DNA of 64,000 nt from Thalassia testudinum (Eukaryota > Streptophyta > Magnoliopsida > Alismatales > Hydrocharitaceae): assembly GCA_037157565.1 (NCBI GenBank), contig JAZHRO010000003.1:42855001-42919000 (forward strand). The letters run 5' to 3'. The notes beneath the pieces are model-generated. The model was not told the origin of the DNA. It searched no databases and saw nothing but the letters and a program-made list of their open reading frames with translations. This document shows, piece by piece, positions 33,940 through 46,176 of this stretch (position 1 is the stretch's first letter; each line of letters begins with the position of its first letter). Made by a program: the position numbers and the translations under genes.

Positions 33940-35409
33940 TGTCCACTGAGGTTTTCATTTGCTGCATGAGCTGGAGCATGGATCCTTGCATCTCTACCAT
34001 TTGTCGGTTCAAATCAGCCTGCCCTACGGGTTGAAGGACATTTCAAGCTGGCTAATTGACCCGATTTGGGGGCAACTGAGTATAAACATGACCCTAACCC
34101 ATTGGTCATTGCAGAGCATAGTTGCTGGGTTGGAATTGGGTTTGCTACCCTGGGTTTCTCTAGGAGAAGTTAGGGTGGTTTCTCCAACCCGGACTATAAG
34201 CATTGGAGTAGGAGTTGGATCTAACATTCTCCTATACAACACAAACATCCTCATAGGGTGAGGATGGAGAGAAAGAAAGGGAAGGATCAGAGAAATTGGG
34301 ATCAAAGGCCCCAATTTGGAACCCGTGAGGTTCCGAATAATGCTAGCTTGCAGGTTGAGCCGCATCAAGTTGATTCATGAACTCCCGTCCAGAAGGAGCT
34401 AGCGACGAATGGAATCCCGAATTTTGGGATTGAGTGGATCAAGAGTTGTTCATTGAATTTCCAACCATCCACTCCTCCATTCTTTTAGCAACCAAGTCCA
34501 CCTTATCAAGTTTATTACAAATCAATTCCATATCGAATGAATGAGAGTCGTGGACTTCATTAACATTCGATCTAGGCTGCTGGGACCGGTTAAAAGTATC
34601 CATGGAGGCATGATTGATCGAATTCTCACTCATTTCCTCAAATAAATCGTGCACGCTATCTGCATCTTTGTTAAGGAAATTACCTCCGCAAGAAGCATCC
34701 ACGTGATTTCTGAGTTGCTCAGTCAACACGTGGTAGAAGATCTGCACGAGTTGCCATTTCGGCACCTCATGGTGTGGACACCTCTGCAATAGGTCCTGGA
34801 ATTGCTCCCAGGCCACATGAAATTGCTCCCCCGGCCACTGGGTGAAGGTAGTGATTGCCCTTCTCAAAGCATTAGTACGTCCGACTGGGAAGAATTTATT
34901 TAGAAAGGCCGATTTCAACTCATTCCAAGTTGCAATTGGTCTTCCTATAGTCCTATACCAATGATCGACTTTATCCCTAAGAGAGTGGGAAAAGAGCCTC
35001 ATGATCATTTGCTCCTCATTCACGTTTCGCACCTTGGTGGTCTGGACCAAAATGGTTAAGTCCTTCAAGTGCTGAAACGGGTCTTCAAAGCCAAGCCCAT
35101 GGTAATGTTTGATCAGGCTTAACACCTGGGGCATGATTTCTACATCTCCGGAAGGAATCTAAACACCGGGACGTTCCCCGTAATTTGAAGGATCATAACA
35201 ATCCTTCAAGGGCTGAGTGCCCTGCATTCTCTGGAACCATTCTTACATTCTCTGCATTTATTCCAACTGCCTTCGAAATTCCTCCTGTGGATCCCGAGGC
35301 AGAGGAGCTGTTGATCGGCCATGGGATCAATTTGGCCAAAATCCAATCTACGCCTCCTAGAATACTCTAGTGGTCCTTCCAATCGGGGATTCAATGACCT
35401 TCCTAACAT
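33940..35409 (-). pseudogene. gag of the Athila-type element, decayed
   Basis: The piece at 34439-35134 is the retrotransposon gag core: HYHGLGFEDPFQHLKDL, LRDKVDHWYRTIG, FLNKFFPVGRTNALRRAI, FHVAWEQFQDLLQRCPHH. Its C-terminal part (33940-34430) reads SPGWRNHPNFS in the same frame, a hallmark of Athila gag, but has several stops. A short piece at 35206-35409 (LNPRLEGPLEYSRRRRLDFG) is probably the N-terminus in another frame. Gag forms the virus-like particle core. No intact zinc knuckle is seen, which is usual for this lineage. Confidence 0.82.
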
Positions 35410-36607
35410 AAACTAGGGAAAGGTCGGAAGGACTGGGGATAAGAACCCTGCAGCAACAAAACAAGCCTGTCCTTAAGTGGGGTAGCCTAAGGATCTACAG
35501 ACTCCCAGAACCCACCTTAAGATTATAAATGATTTACTCTACTTGTGTATGCTCAATCCAACCAGTTAGGAGGGACCGGGGAGAAGGTTCTTTCTTCGGC
35601 TTGCACCTCCGGTTCCTAGTGTACCCCCCAGCTGTGGTCGTTTGATGCTACTCCCCTAACTAGACATCAGAATGATCAGTACAAGTAGGTTAATAGTAAA
35701 CAATCTCAGACTAGACCTCAAAGAGCGAATCAGTCCTTAAGGCCAACGTCTACTCGATTTTATTGAGGCCTGGGATTGTAGTGCTTATGGAATGTGATGG
35801 GCCCTTAAAATGGGTTGTGCCCTTAATGATTGATTATGTGTAAGTGCATGCACAATTAGGGTTTTCAAGCAGGATTATTTGTGATGCATAGATTTTAATG
35901 TTCAAATCTTGCTTAAGTAGCTTTTAGGGTTTAGAATTAGGTTGATTTCAATCAAGTTTGAGGCAAACTAGGTTTTCAAGCATGGGTGAAGATTGCTTTC
36001 CTTTAAAATCAGAAATAAAGTGGAGTGCCTGGTATGAACCTAGATTGAAAACCCTAAGAGGAAGCTACTTGGTAAGTTGATTTTAGGTTGAGTGGTGCGG
36101 CCCAAACAACTTAAACAATTGGCCACAATTGCACCACTAGGTTAGGCACACAGAAATGATTAACCTAGAATGATTTCTACTCTTTTATGTGTTGATTTGT
36201 GTGTACCGGTTCCACAGATCAGAATCCGGTTGAGTAGAAGAAAATCAAGTAGGTTAAGTGCCTTGAATGTGGGTGTATGTTGAAATTACCCCACAAAATT
36301 ATCTTTTTGTTTTTTATATAAGCGAGGGTGAAATGTGAGTGTGAGTGGCAATCCAAACAACCAAACTAATCCTAGGATTTATGCAAACACCTAGGTTAAT
36401 TAGAATTTGAATTTAATGTGACAAATGAAATCTATGGAGGGGGAAGAATGGGGAGCACTTATAGTCATCTTCAACTACACTTTACTTCGATCTACCGCTT
36501 GACAGTTCCTTGATAGAGGCCTTTGCAAAACAGTAGACACGAGAGAAAGCAAGTTAGAAGACAGTAAAGTGCATGAAATGAGAAAAGAAGATCGGAAAAT
36601 CATTGCC
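35410..36607. other. leader of the Athila-type element, no gene seen
   Basis: Untranslated region between primer site and gag in minus sense. AT-rich. No motif or structured RNA gene recognised. Confidence 0.5.
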
Positions 36608-36625
36608 TCCCCGGTAACGGTGCTA
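36608..36625 (-). promoter_or_regulatory. primer-binding site (tRNA-Asp type)
   Basis: The minus strand reads TAGCACCGTTACCGGGGA, three bases from the LTR end. It differs from TGGCGCCGTTGCCGGGGA by transitions only, as expected after methylation-driven decay. Confidence 0.72.
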
Positions 36626-36628
36626 AAA

Positions 36629-38294
36629 TGTTGAACGTCGGAGGTCTATGCTATCGGATTTGGTTTTAAAAACCTATCATTGTAGTTTGAATAGAGAAGA
36701 ACTCGAGTTCAACAAATAAAATTTATACCGGAAAAGAAATCTAGGGTTGAACACAGGGAGGCTACGTTGATCAAAATTCGCAATTATATTTTTTTATTTT
36801 TGTTTAAAGTGCGGAGTAATTACAATGCAATGGAATTAATATAAACAATCAGAGAGAGAGAGAGAACATCCACTTGAAGTTGCAAAATGTTTGCACATCT
36901 AAAAAAGTGAGAAATTACACTACAAATCAGGAAAACTATTACAACTAGAAAGCAGGAAAATTCTACTCTAGAAAGTAGGAAAAAGGAATGGGAGAGAGAA
37001 GTTATCCTCGACGATCGCTTGGAGGATGAGCCAGACGAGACAACGCCTGGAAGACGAGGAACAAAGCAGGAAGAAGGAGGTTGAAGCAGGAGGAACGGGA
37101 TGAGGTAGCACATCGTTGTCGTTGCGGGATCTGCTTCAGAATGGGGGCGAAAAATTGATTTTATCTCTTGAGGAGCATCCCAGGTGTGGGACAAGCTTCT
37201 CTTGAGCCTTGGAGAGGGAGAGAAGAGAAGGAAGGGATGAGAAATTTGTATGGAGGGGGTCTCCTTTTATAGTTGAAAGGAGTGGGGGCATTTTGGACAT
37301 TTTAATTTGAAAATCATTTATATTGGATCTTTAGTGACGGATAAATCTGTTACTAAAGGCCTGTACGTGGCCTTCGAGTGCGTGCGGCGTGCACCTCCTC
37401 GTCTCCGCATCGCGCAACGCACGTGCACATCCGTGCGCTTACAGCCATCGGATCAAGAGATTGGACAGCTTAAACCATCCTCGTCCGCACTGCGCGCTCA
37501 CGTGCAATCACACGTTAGCGCCGCGCGTCTGATCTCACGTGGGCATTATCGCTTGCGAGCGCCGCTCGATCCTCATCGTGCGGTCCCGCTCGCCTGCTCC
37601 AAACGCCCGCTCTTCAATTTGAGGTGCCGCGGTTAGAACGCGTGACCGCCTTTGCTCGAGAAGACGCCTAATCGCTGCGTTGCGGGCGGCTTTGTATCGC
37701 GCGGAGGATTTATGCGCGCGGTTTCTCAACCGTTGGATGAGCATCCAACGGTCGAGATCGAGCGGGTGGGTGAAGAAGGAAAGGCAGCTGCGGGTCCTTG
37801 GGGCCGGTTGGGTGGCTGAGATGGCGCTACGTGGCGCCATCTTGGCCGTCCATCTTCTGAGTATTGTAGATGGTGCCACGGGTGTCGGATTGGACCAATT
37901 TTCGTGCCGTTAGGCTGCGATTGTTGATTCGAATCTATCCGTGCGGTCGAATTTATCGTTTGAGGTGTGGATTAACACCATCTTGGCCCTTGATCTTTAG
38001 GGTTCCTCAATCTCTATCTAGTGCTACGGATGCCCAATTGGGGCGATCTTGGAGTCGTTGAACTCCAATTGTCACCATGATCAAATCCATACGATTGGAT
38101 CTTTGATCCAAGGCCTCGATAAAAAGTTGCCCTGTCCCTGATCATAAAAAAGAGACAATTACTATACAATTTATACAACTTGATCTAAATGCATGATAAT
38201 GCATGTTATGCACTATTTATAATGTATGATGCTAATGTGACACTAAGAACATACATTAATCGACATTTTAGGTTAATCAGATGTATGCACATCA
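36629..38294 (-). repeat. 5' LTR of the Athila-type element
   Basis: Uninterrupted 1666-bp LTR starting TGTTGAACGTCGG and ending TGCACATCA. It gives the reference for the insertion site in the left LTR. The minus-strand TATA (CTATAAAAG) is at about 37264-37272, a TTTAGTGA hairpin at about 37330-37360 and the ACCGTTGGATG palindrome at 37729-37752. Confidence 0.87.
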
Positions 38295-39379
38295 TTTATG
38301 TAATGTCATTGAGGGGTTATGAAGACTCTAAAATATGTGTCAAAGGCTTAAGGGTACTGTCCATGAGTCTTCATGATGTGTACACACTCTAAAGCTGAGT
38401 TCCTAGGTTAAACACATCACAACCAAGGTTTTATAAGCATTAATTGGACATTCTAGGATTTTCCACATAAGAACAGTACTTAAAAGTGATTTTTAGACTC
38501 GCCAACGCATAGTGCTTGTCTAAAGAATTTTAATGGTAGCTTATTTGTGAAAAATAAGTGTTGTTTGCCCCATGAACCAGGAGTACTTTTGAACCAATCA
38601 GGTCTGGCTGATTCACACAAATTGTACTGCTTCACACTTAGGGCCATGTGCAGCATGTTGGTCGGTCCGCACCTGCACTTGCAAATCACCACTCTCACTC
38701 CAAAGCTCCAATTCATGGTGCAAATCCAACTACGATGCACACCCCTCTCTTCCCTACACTTTCTTCCTCTCCATATGGATGCCCTTGCTAGCTTTCCTCT
38801 TGCCACATGTCATCTCCTCATGCGTCACCACCAAATGCTGCCACCACATGGTATCCCCATGCATTTCTATTTCCGTGCCACCGCGAGAATTGAAGAAAAA
38901 CCCTCATTAACGACCAAATTTGCAAAAAGGACCTTGTTCCAGCCTTTTCTTCTTTTTTCTTCTCTCTTTCTCCTCTCCCTCAAGTTCTGTACAATCTAAG
39001 GATAATAATGACTAATCAAAATCCTAATTTGGGTCTTATATATACTACTAACTCATATTAGGATTAGGATTGCCCAAGTTTAACAAAAATGTCCTTGAGT
39101 GCTAGTTTAATTATGCTACTTACCCATTCATCCTATTTTTAGCATAACTTGAACTACACACCTCGGATTAGCATGAAATAAGAATCGTTGGAATGATTGC
39201 AAGGAGAGGAATACAATGGTATCAAATATGACTTATTTTGAAAAGGTTTGACAAAAAACACACGTTTTTCATGTTTTACAAGGTGTTCTGACTAAACTTG
39301 ACCCCGATAGGTACCAATGGGTCCAAAACAACGTGATCAAATAAAAAATGACTTAGAACCTCAATTTTGGGGCATTACA
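38295..39379 (-). mobile_element. probable Gypsy (Del/Tekay-like) LTR remnant; left boundary unknown
   Basis: The right end reads GGGGCATTACA, so the minus strand begins TGTAATGCCCCAAAATTGAGG, a typical plant Del/Tekay LTR start. A minus-strand TATA (TATATATAAG) lies near 39030-39045. The 39000-39379 part is similar to 41850-42213. The left boundary is not clear, and 38295 to about 38500 may be flank of the Athila-type insertion. No coding region was seen. Confidence 0.5.
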
Positions 39380-39394
39380 ATTACTAACCCAAGC

Positions 39395-39670
39395 AATTAG
39401 ATCAGTCCTTTCCATTACTACTCTCACAGCCGTCCCCACTTATCACATAGCAATTGCATTACTCCATAAAAGAACTTACATTATGATTGATTAGAAAAGT
39501 GCAGGACTTTTGGTGGGGTTATGGGGAAGGAGAAAAGCATTTATATGTCAAAGCATTGAATGATATCATGCTACCCAAGCAGTATGGAGGTGTAGGCATT
39601 CATTAAGTTGAGTGTGTCAACATAGCCTTCATTCTCAAGCACACATGGTGAACTTACACAGAAAGGGACA
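39395..39670 (+). pseudogene. L1-type LINE ORF2 C-terminal fragment
   Basis: Hand translation gives RSVLSITTLTAVPTYHIAIA and, one frame over, KVQDFWWGYGEGEKHLYV, then PKQYGGVGIH, then VECVNIAFILKHTW. This is the standard end of plant L1 reverse transcriptases (thumb/zf-RVT region: SVL..P.Y, FWWG, PK..GGLGI, N.A.L.K..W). A frameshift and two stops interrupt it. It lies between two LTR ends (39379 and 39708) with no LINE poly-A tail seen. Confidence 0.72.
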
Positions 39671-39707
39671 TACTCATGTTCAATATCTTAAAGGCCAAGT
39701 GCTTCAT

Positions 39708-42213
39708 TGTTACAACTCGAACCCTCACCCTAGTAGGAATCCGAATAAATATTCCAATATCATCTAAGATCTCAGTTGTCCAATATATAAACATAAAACA
39801 CAAATATCGCACAGAAAGTGTTCATCACACAAAAAGCATAAAGAAGAAGAATGAATCTAGAACTGAAATAAATGTTTAAAGATTCAAATAATCATTCATA
39901 GCCATCAACAAAAGAAAATAAGGAATACAAGTCCAAAGGAAGCAATAATGATAAATAACTGGAAGGAAAGAACTAACTACAACCAACTAAGAGAGTCTAA
40001 TAGACCAGCTACAGTTTAGAACTCAAACCAACACCATCTCCTCCCATAGTTGTAGGAACCAACTATTGCTCACCAAAACTTGAGTATGGAGTCTAAATGA
40101 AAAAGTTAGCAAAAGCTGAGTTGAGTAGCAAATGTTAAGTAAAAGATAGACAAGCTAGAAGGAAACAAGTGGATACTTATTCATGTTAGTTTCTTTAATT
40201 ATTTAATCATTACTAAATTTTCCAATTGTTTGAACCTTCTCATTTTACGGTTATCAATATCCCATAATCATTTCCTCAGAAGGTGTGAGGAGATATTCCT
40301 ATGATATTCCAAGCATTAAAATCAACACTAGTCACTCTCTTGGTTAGGAGAATAACCCATACCTACCCTACAACTCAGTTAATTGCCCCGAGGTCTCTGC
40401 CTAGGTGAAGTGGTAATTACAAGCTCATATGTTACACATGTGGGGCACTACTCCACACTAATACAGAGTCAGTCATCTCCACTATAAGGTTCAAAAAGCG
40501 GTACCAAGGTTTCTTATATCATTTATGCATACCCATACAACTAGCTACTCGATTCGCTAAACAACCTAACAGCTAAGTCACAAGGATGCTAGCTAACTAC
40601 CTCATTCAATATCAAGCTACCATCTAATATATAATGCAGGTCGAGGACAAAATTTGCAGGCATGAGACTAATTGTTTATTCATATTCATGGAGTTCCTAT
40701 ATTCTCAATTGCCACATATGTATATGGTATCACATGTTCTATTATTCCTTATTAGGAGATACCGCTATGATTTCACCTATTTCATTCACACAAGTTCCTT
40801 TACCTCATCCATTTAAGTTTGGTTATTTTCATAGTTTAGACCGTATAATTTAGTGCATTCACCTATTAACTCATTAGTTCAATAATTTGAGAATGCATTA
40901 ATGTAAGTATTTACGAACCATTTATTTACGACATCATATTACATGTATAGTTCATTATTGGGTCAAAGTTCAATCATTAATTTTAGGTGATCTTGTAGTT
41001 CTTTAATTTGATTATTAACATTATTAATCAGATAATCACACAACTAATTACACACAATCATTTACAAGTATTGGTTAGGTCATTCAAGTACCCACTCAAC
41101 CACAGGCAACATAATTGAACTCTAAACTCAGCAACAGATGTAAGATACACACACTAAACAAGGCATTTGCAAATCATGAATCGATAGCATGCATAGATAA
41201 TCATCATATAAGAAGGAATATGGGCTATTTTATGCCCAAAAGTACAAAACCTAACGAAGTTAAGTTATGAGGGCATTAAGTGGCTAATTTATAAATTAGA
41301 CCATGAATCAGTGATAAAAAATGAGTTTGGATCTTTCTAAAGCATAGTCATCTCAAGACAATTTCAACAATATGTCGATGATTGAAACCAAAGCATGAGA
41401 AGACCCTAAACTAGCCAAGAAAAGGCAAGGGGGTGATCTAAATTGATTGGAACTACCTCTAGACCAATTGGTTTGCTTGAGCCAACACTATATGTTGCAC
41501 TAGACACCACCCTACAATGTGTTAGCATCAGATAGGCTCCACACACTCACAAATTGTTGATGCAACTACTCCTTACCGTCTGATCTCCCCCTACATGTGC
41601 GATTATGCACTAGTTTTTCCGCTTGTGCTCGCTCAACTTCGCATGACTGCTAACATTGAGTCTCCTCGCTAATGTCAATGCCACCCGGTGATGATTTGAT
41701 GGTTGTTCCACACTAATGCTAAAGGTGAGTCGACCAGTGGGTCTTGTAACAAGATGAATCTCTCTCTCTCTCTTGCTATCCTCTCTTTCTTTCATTCACA
41801 ATTTCTCTTGGGTTTTTGACATGAAAACAATGATGTGACGACAATACAAGGTCTAAGAGGTGTCATTTATAGTCCTAGGGTTGGGTTAAGTCTCAGAAAA
41901 TATCCAAATTAGACCAAAATACCCATAGTCTCGGTTCATGTGTGTGTATGTCTCCATTTAATTTGTTTCACACGTAACTTGAGCTACGCAACTCGAATTT
42001 CTATGAAATAGGATCTATTGGAAAGCTTGTGACATGAGGAATCCAATGACACCAATTATGATCTATTTCTGACAAGTTTTTCCTCAAGTTGACCAGGGTT
42101 GACCAAAGCATGCATTTGAAATTTCGCATTAGAAGGGGATCAATAGCACGAGAAATAATATTGATAAACAATTACAAAATAAAACCTCAATCGCACAAAT
42201 AAATTCACCACAT
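39708..42213 (-). mobile_element. probable Gypsy (Del/Tekay-like) LTR remnant
   Basis: The left end TGTTACAACTCGAACC is the mirror of a Del/Tekay LTR end (GGTTCGAGTTGTAACA on the minus strand). The right part (41850-42213) aligns with 39000-39379, including a minus-strand CTATAAAT TATA near 41863 and CTTGAGCTACGCAACTCG versus CTTGAACTACACACCTCG. No target duplication or coding region was found, so the exact right end is uncertain. The 2.5 kb length is close to the Tekay-type LTR at 58302. Confidence 0.5.
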
Positions 42214-43562
42214 GAGACAAGGATTGTTAGGTGGAAACCCAACCTGGGTAAGAACCACCACTTAAGTCACCCTGACCTAGGATTTCCCTATCTATTGAGT
42301 AGATCAAATCCATTAAATGTACTACTTTAAATTGAGGGTGGCACAACATCAACACAACCACACTACTTTGAACCAACGGTAATGCACCTTAAACCCTTAT
42401 TCTTCAAGAAGAGTATTTTGTCTTATAAAGAGACAAAAATTTCCTATGCAAATACCCAACCAAAAATAAAAACAAAACAAACCTGTAAAGCCCGAAAATA
42501 AAGTATAAACCAAGCTTGTATAGGTGTGTATTACTTCCTTGAATGTGGAAGCGGATTGGCATGGAAGCTAAACTTAGATGGTGCTCTCAAATGTGAAGTA
42601 CGGTGCTTGGAGAGTAGCTTGTCAATCACTCAATCTTATTTTCACTCTAAGATGTAAGTGGATGGAGAAATTTCTCACAAGGATGTTGCACACTTGAATT
42701 CTCTCTTTCTATATGTGTGTATGTTTTGTGCTTAAGCTTTTGAGTGCCCTTGCTATTTATAAGAGTGTTTGGAACACTCTAGATAAGCTTAGATCATTGC
42801 AACGCAATAGGATTTTAAAGATGGTTGTGGAACCATCACTAATGGCCTTTAATCATCTCTAAAGGGCTTTAGGGACGATTTTCTAGTTGTCCAGTTGTCC
42901 CTAAAAGTGGCGTTTCAAAAGATATTTTGAGATGGCTATTGAGAACCATCATGAAAATATTCCTTTAGCAACGGTTTTTAACCGTCTCTAAAGATCAAAC
43001 TAACATTTGAAGTAACAATTCTTTCCTTTTGTGACGTTTACAAGCATCTCTAAAACCTGTAAGAAACTGTCACTAAAGTTCAACTAACATTTTAAATGAC
43101 CATTATGTTCTTTTGTGACGCTTTCAACCATCCCTAAGAACCTTCACTAAAATTTAGAATAACATTTGAAATGAACATTTTACTTTTTTGAGATACTTAC
43201 AACCGTCACTAAAAAAGGATTAAATTGTCACTAAAAAGTTTTTTAATCGTCGCTAAAAAGTGATTCGAATGTCACTATACGCCTTGATGACATTTACTAG
43301 AACTATTAGTAATACTTGTGAGTAAAAGTAGTATTTGCTCAAAATTTATACTTGCATTTATGAAATTCAAACTTTAAGAATAAGAAAATCATAACGAACC
43401 AAATAAGAACTCATCTTCTGTTCTAGAAAGTAAGTAACAAAAGTAGTCTTATACATGCATACCAAATTAAAAAAATCAAAGTTTCATACATGAAACTAAA
43501 AGTTACATATCAAGCTATAACAAGGGAAGCTATCATGAACTTCTTACTAAATCTAGAACAGA
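42214..43562. mobile_element. subterminal repeat region of the outer CACTA element
   Basis: From about 42820 to 43270 there are many direct and inverted copies of AACCGTCTCTAAAG / AACCATCACTAA type units, as found inside the ends of CACTA elements. CACTAATGG at 42837 is a possible terminus but lacks support. The bases from 42484 (TGTAAAGCCCGAAAAT) with a TATTTATAAG near 42755 look like a plus-strand LTR start; this part is unresolved. Confidence 0.45.
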
Positions 43563-43781
43563 CTAACATTGGGGCAATAATTGTCCTTTAACCATGCTCT
43601 TCAATCTATTCAAATTCTCCTCCATAAGTTTTTGATTATGAAGGTGCTCTTCAATTTTTTTATTTGCTTCTACTAATGTGTATGTTGAGATGTGTTTCTT
43701 TGAGATTATGATTTTCCTATGATTGTTAAGAGGATCAACGACTTCCATACTAATTGGTGATTGTGACCCCATGACCACCAC
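43563..43781 (-). pseudogene. C-terminal coil fragment of the outer CACTA transposon protein
   Basis: A 72-codon ORF with a Glu/Lys/Asn-rich coil (NKKIEEHLHNQKLMEENLNR). Coiled tails of this type end many plant CACTA Tnp2/TnpA proteins. It is on the same strand as, and downstream of, the DUF4218 and DUF4216 pieces at 55-57 kb once the inner CACTA is removed. Confidence 0.4.
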
Positions 43782-45419
43782 ACTTCATACGTACGAGGAT
43801 GCTCATTTGGTAAGACTTTGCAGAAATTCTTCTTCAGGAGATAATGATTCAACTATATGACCTGCTTCATCATCTTCATTGGGAACTAGATTAACAAGTG
43901 CCAACATCGCCTCCTACAAGACATTTAACAGGAAGGACATTTTAACATTAATGTAAAATTGTTGATTTAATTTTAGCATTGAAAAAATTCTAGAGATAAA
44001 TATAGTGAGATAAAAATATAAACCATCAACTCAATTTATTTTGGGTATAAACAAATGTCCAAACACCTCAATATGGCCTCAAGGTTACATAGGTCAAATG
44101 GAAGGAAAGTGACACACCCAACCATACTAACATATTCATTCTATTTTCCATAAGGATTTCATATTTATATTTTAACAATTGAAAATGGATCAAAAGAGTG
44201 TGGATGGGATTAATGGGGTGGGACATATCTTATCATCTCAAGATATAAATGAGTCAAATAGCAACCACATGAATAAAAAAAATTCTGGTGATTACTAGTT
44301 ATTTATTAGTAAATCATGGCCAAAGGTGAGATGCCAAACTACCATAAATTTCAACAAAACCCCAAATTCATATTAAGGATAAACTTCTAATATTATTTTC
44401 TCACATAGAATTTAGTTTGCAAATAGTGTTTGTTATATTCATTTCTCTTCTCTATACCCTTCATTTTAAAATTGGTCAATCTACTATAGGTACAACAATA
44501 AATAATGAAGAATGCCACTATTTTTTTTTTAAATGTAAAATAAAGCTTCGATCTCCGATGTATAGTTTTGTACCAACCAATGGAAAACATTCATGGATTT
44601 AGCAATAAATAGGACTACTTATAAACACGACAAATAATCCAGAATATATGCAACTAAAAAGGTCTTCCTTTTGTTATCCTACTATTTAACTGACAAATAA
44701 TTCTATCATGACATGAATTATATGTTACAATGCTTGGTCAAGATGCTAGGCTTGTTTGTCGCGATTTGGGTTTGAACTTGACAATTGCCCTAAGTAAAGG
44801 CAAACATATAAGTGGGCATTACCGTATCCAATCTTCTTTCCCTTGATCACCTTTCCTTACAATAGATAAAATTTAAAATAACTCTCTCACTCTCTCATGG
44901 ATTATTTTTAACGAGTCACTGACAAGTGCTTGATATAAAGTGGAATGCAATTATGGAGGAAAAATCGCATAAACATAAACTTACATAATTCTATTGACAT
45001 TTTAGATCTATCCAAGAAATGCTTCCATCATCACCTTCTTACTTCTCGATAATAAATATACTTCCATTTGATTATGTTCACATCCCTCCTTTTCGTAGTG
45101 CATCAAACAATCAATGCATATTAGTAATAAATAAATGTGAAAAATAAACAAATAAAAATCTAAATTAGTAAATAATTCCTTACAAATTCATAACATAATT
45201 CATTTGAACTTTTCCTGCCAATCGATGGGTAGGTTGGATGACCTTCGCACAATTTTCATAATTTTTTTAGCCTCTTTCCATTTACAAGTATAACCAATTA
45301 TTCATTATATATCTCAACCTATTAACAAATAAATATAACTTAATTTATACCTTTGCCAATTCAAAAGTCTAATAACAAACAAGAATGTTCAAATTTGTTG
45401 GTTGTACTCCCGGAGGTAT
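43782..45419. other. AT-rich remains of the outer CACTA element
   Basis: No clear ORF or motif. Position and continuity with 55099 and beyond suggest introns and decayed exons of the Tnp2-type gene. Confidence 0.35.
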
Positions 45420-46176
45420 CACTACAATAATTTCAATTGTGACCAAAAGCTTAAAACTTGTCACTAATTAGCGCTAGGAATAGTTACTTGATAGAAGGGT
45501 TTCAATCACGGTTCCGTCCAAAATCGTGACCAAAAACCCCAATGTTTGGTCACGGTTTCATGTAAAAGCGTGACCAAAAACGGCCACTTTACTATCCTTG
45601 AGAACCCTTGGTGATTGTCAAAAACCATGACTAAAGACATTTGTCACGGATTATAAACCATGACAAAATTATTTGGTGACAGTTTTCAAACCGTCACCAA
45701 AGAGTTTTTATCACGTTTTGTAAACCATTACCGAAAGTCTTCGGTGACGATTTACAAACTGTGACCAAAACTCTTTGGTGAGGGTTTTTGAACCGTGACG
45801 AAAATATTTTTTCATAACAAAATATACATTCATCTTTTATTTATATTTCAACAAAAAAAAAATGTATAACCTACCATTCATGTTCACCCTATAAATGTAA
45901 ACATATTTTATATAAATTTTTCCCACATTCATATACCACCAGACCATCATTTATCACACACATAATACTCATTCATCGAGAAAATACATATACAATAATT
46001 TACAAACACACAACTCATAAATGATTCACAAAATTTTTAAAAAAGAGAACATGAATTATATAATAAAGAAATGTGTACATATGAAAATTACACATAATGA
46101 TAATAAATGGTCAGCAATCTAATAGCTTCTGTGTTGCCTATCCTAGATCCTCCCAAGTCATCGTTGAATGGATGAG

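Larger units (their letters stand above)
21505..38294 (-). mobile_element. degenerate Athila/Tat-type Gypsy retrotransposon with nested insertions
   Basis: LTRs at 21505-28333 (interrupted) and 36629-38294 both start TGTTGAACG and end TGCACATCA on the plus strand. Between them lie, on the minus strand and in canonical Gypsy order, gag, protease, RT, RNase H and integrase. A tRNA-Asp-type primer site is at 36608-36625 and a purine tract at 28334-28345. The flanks TCTAC (21500-21504) and TTTAT (38295-38299) differ only by two C-to-T changes and may be a decayed target duplication. Many stops and at least one frameshift make it a pseudo-element. Without the nested insertions it is about 11.6 kb, normal for Athila. 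Confidence 0.88.
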
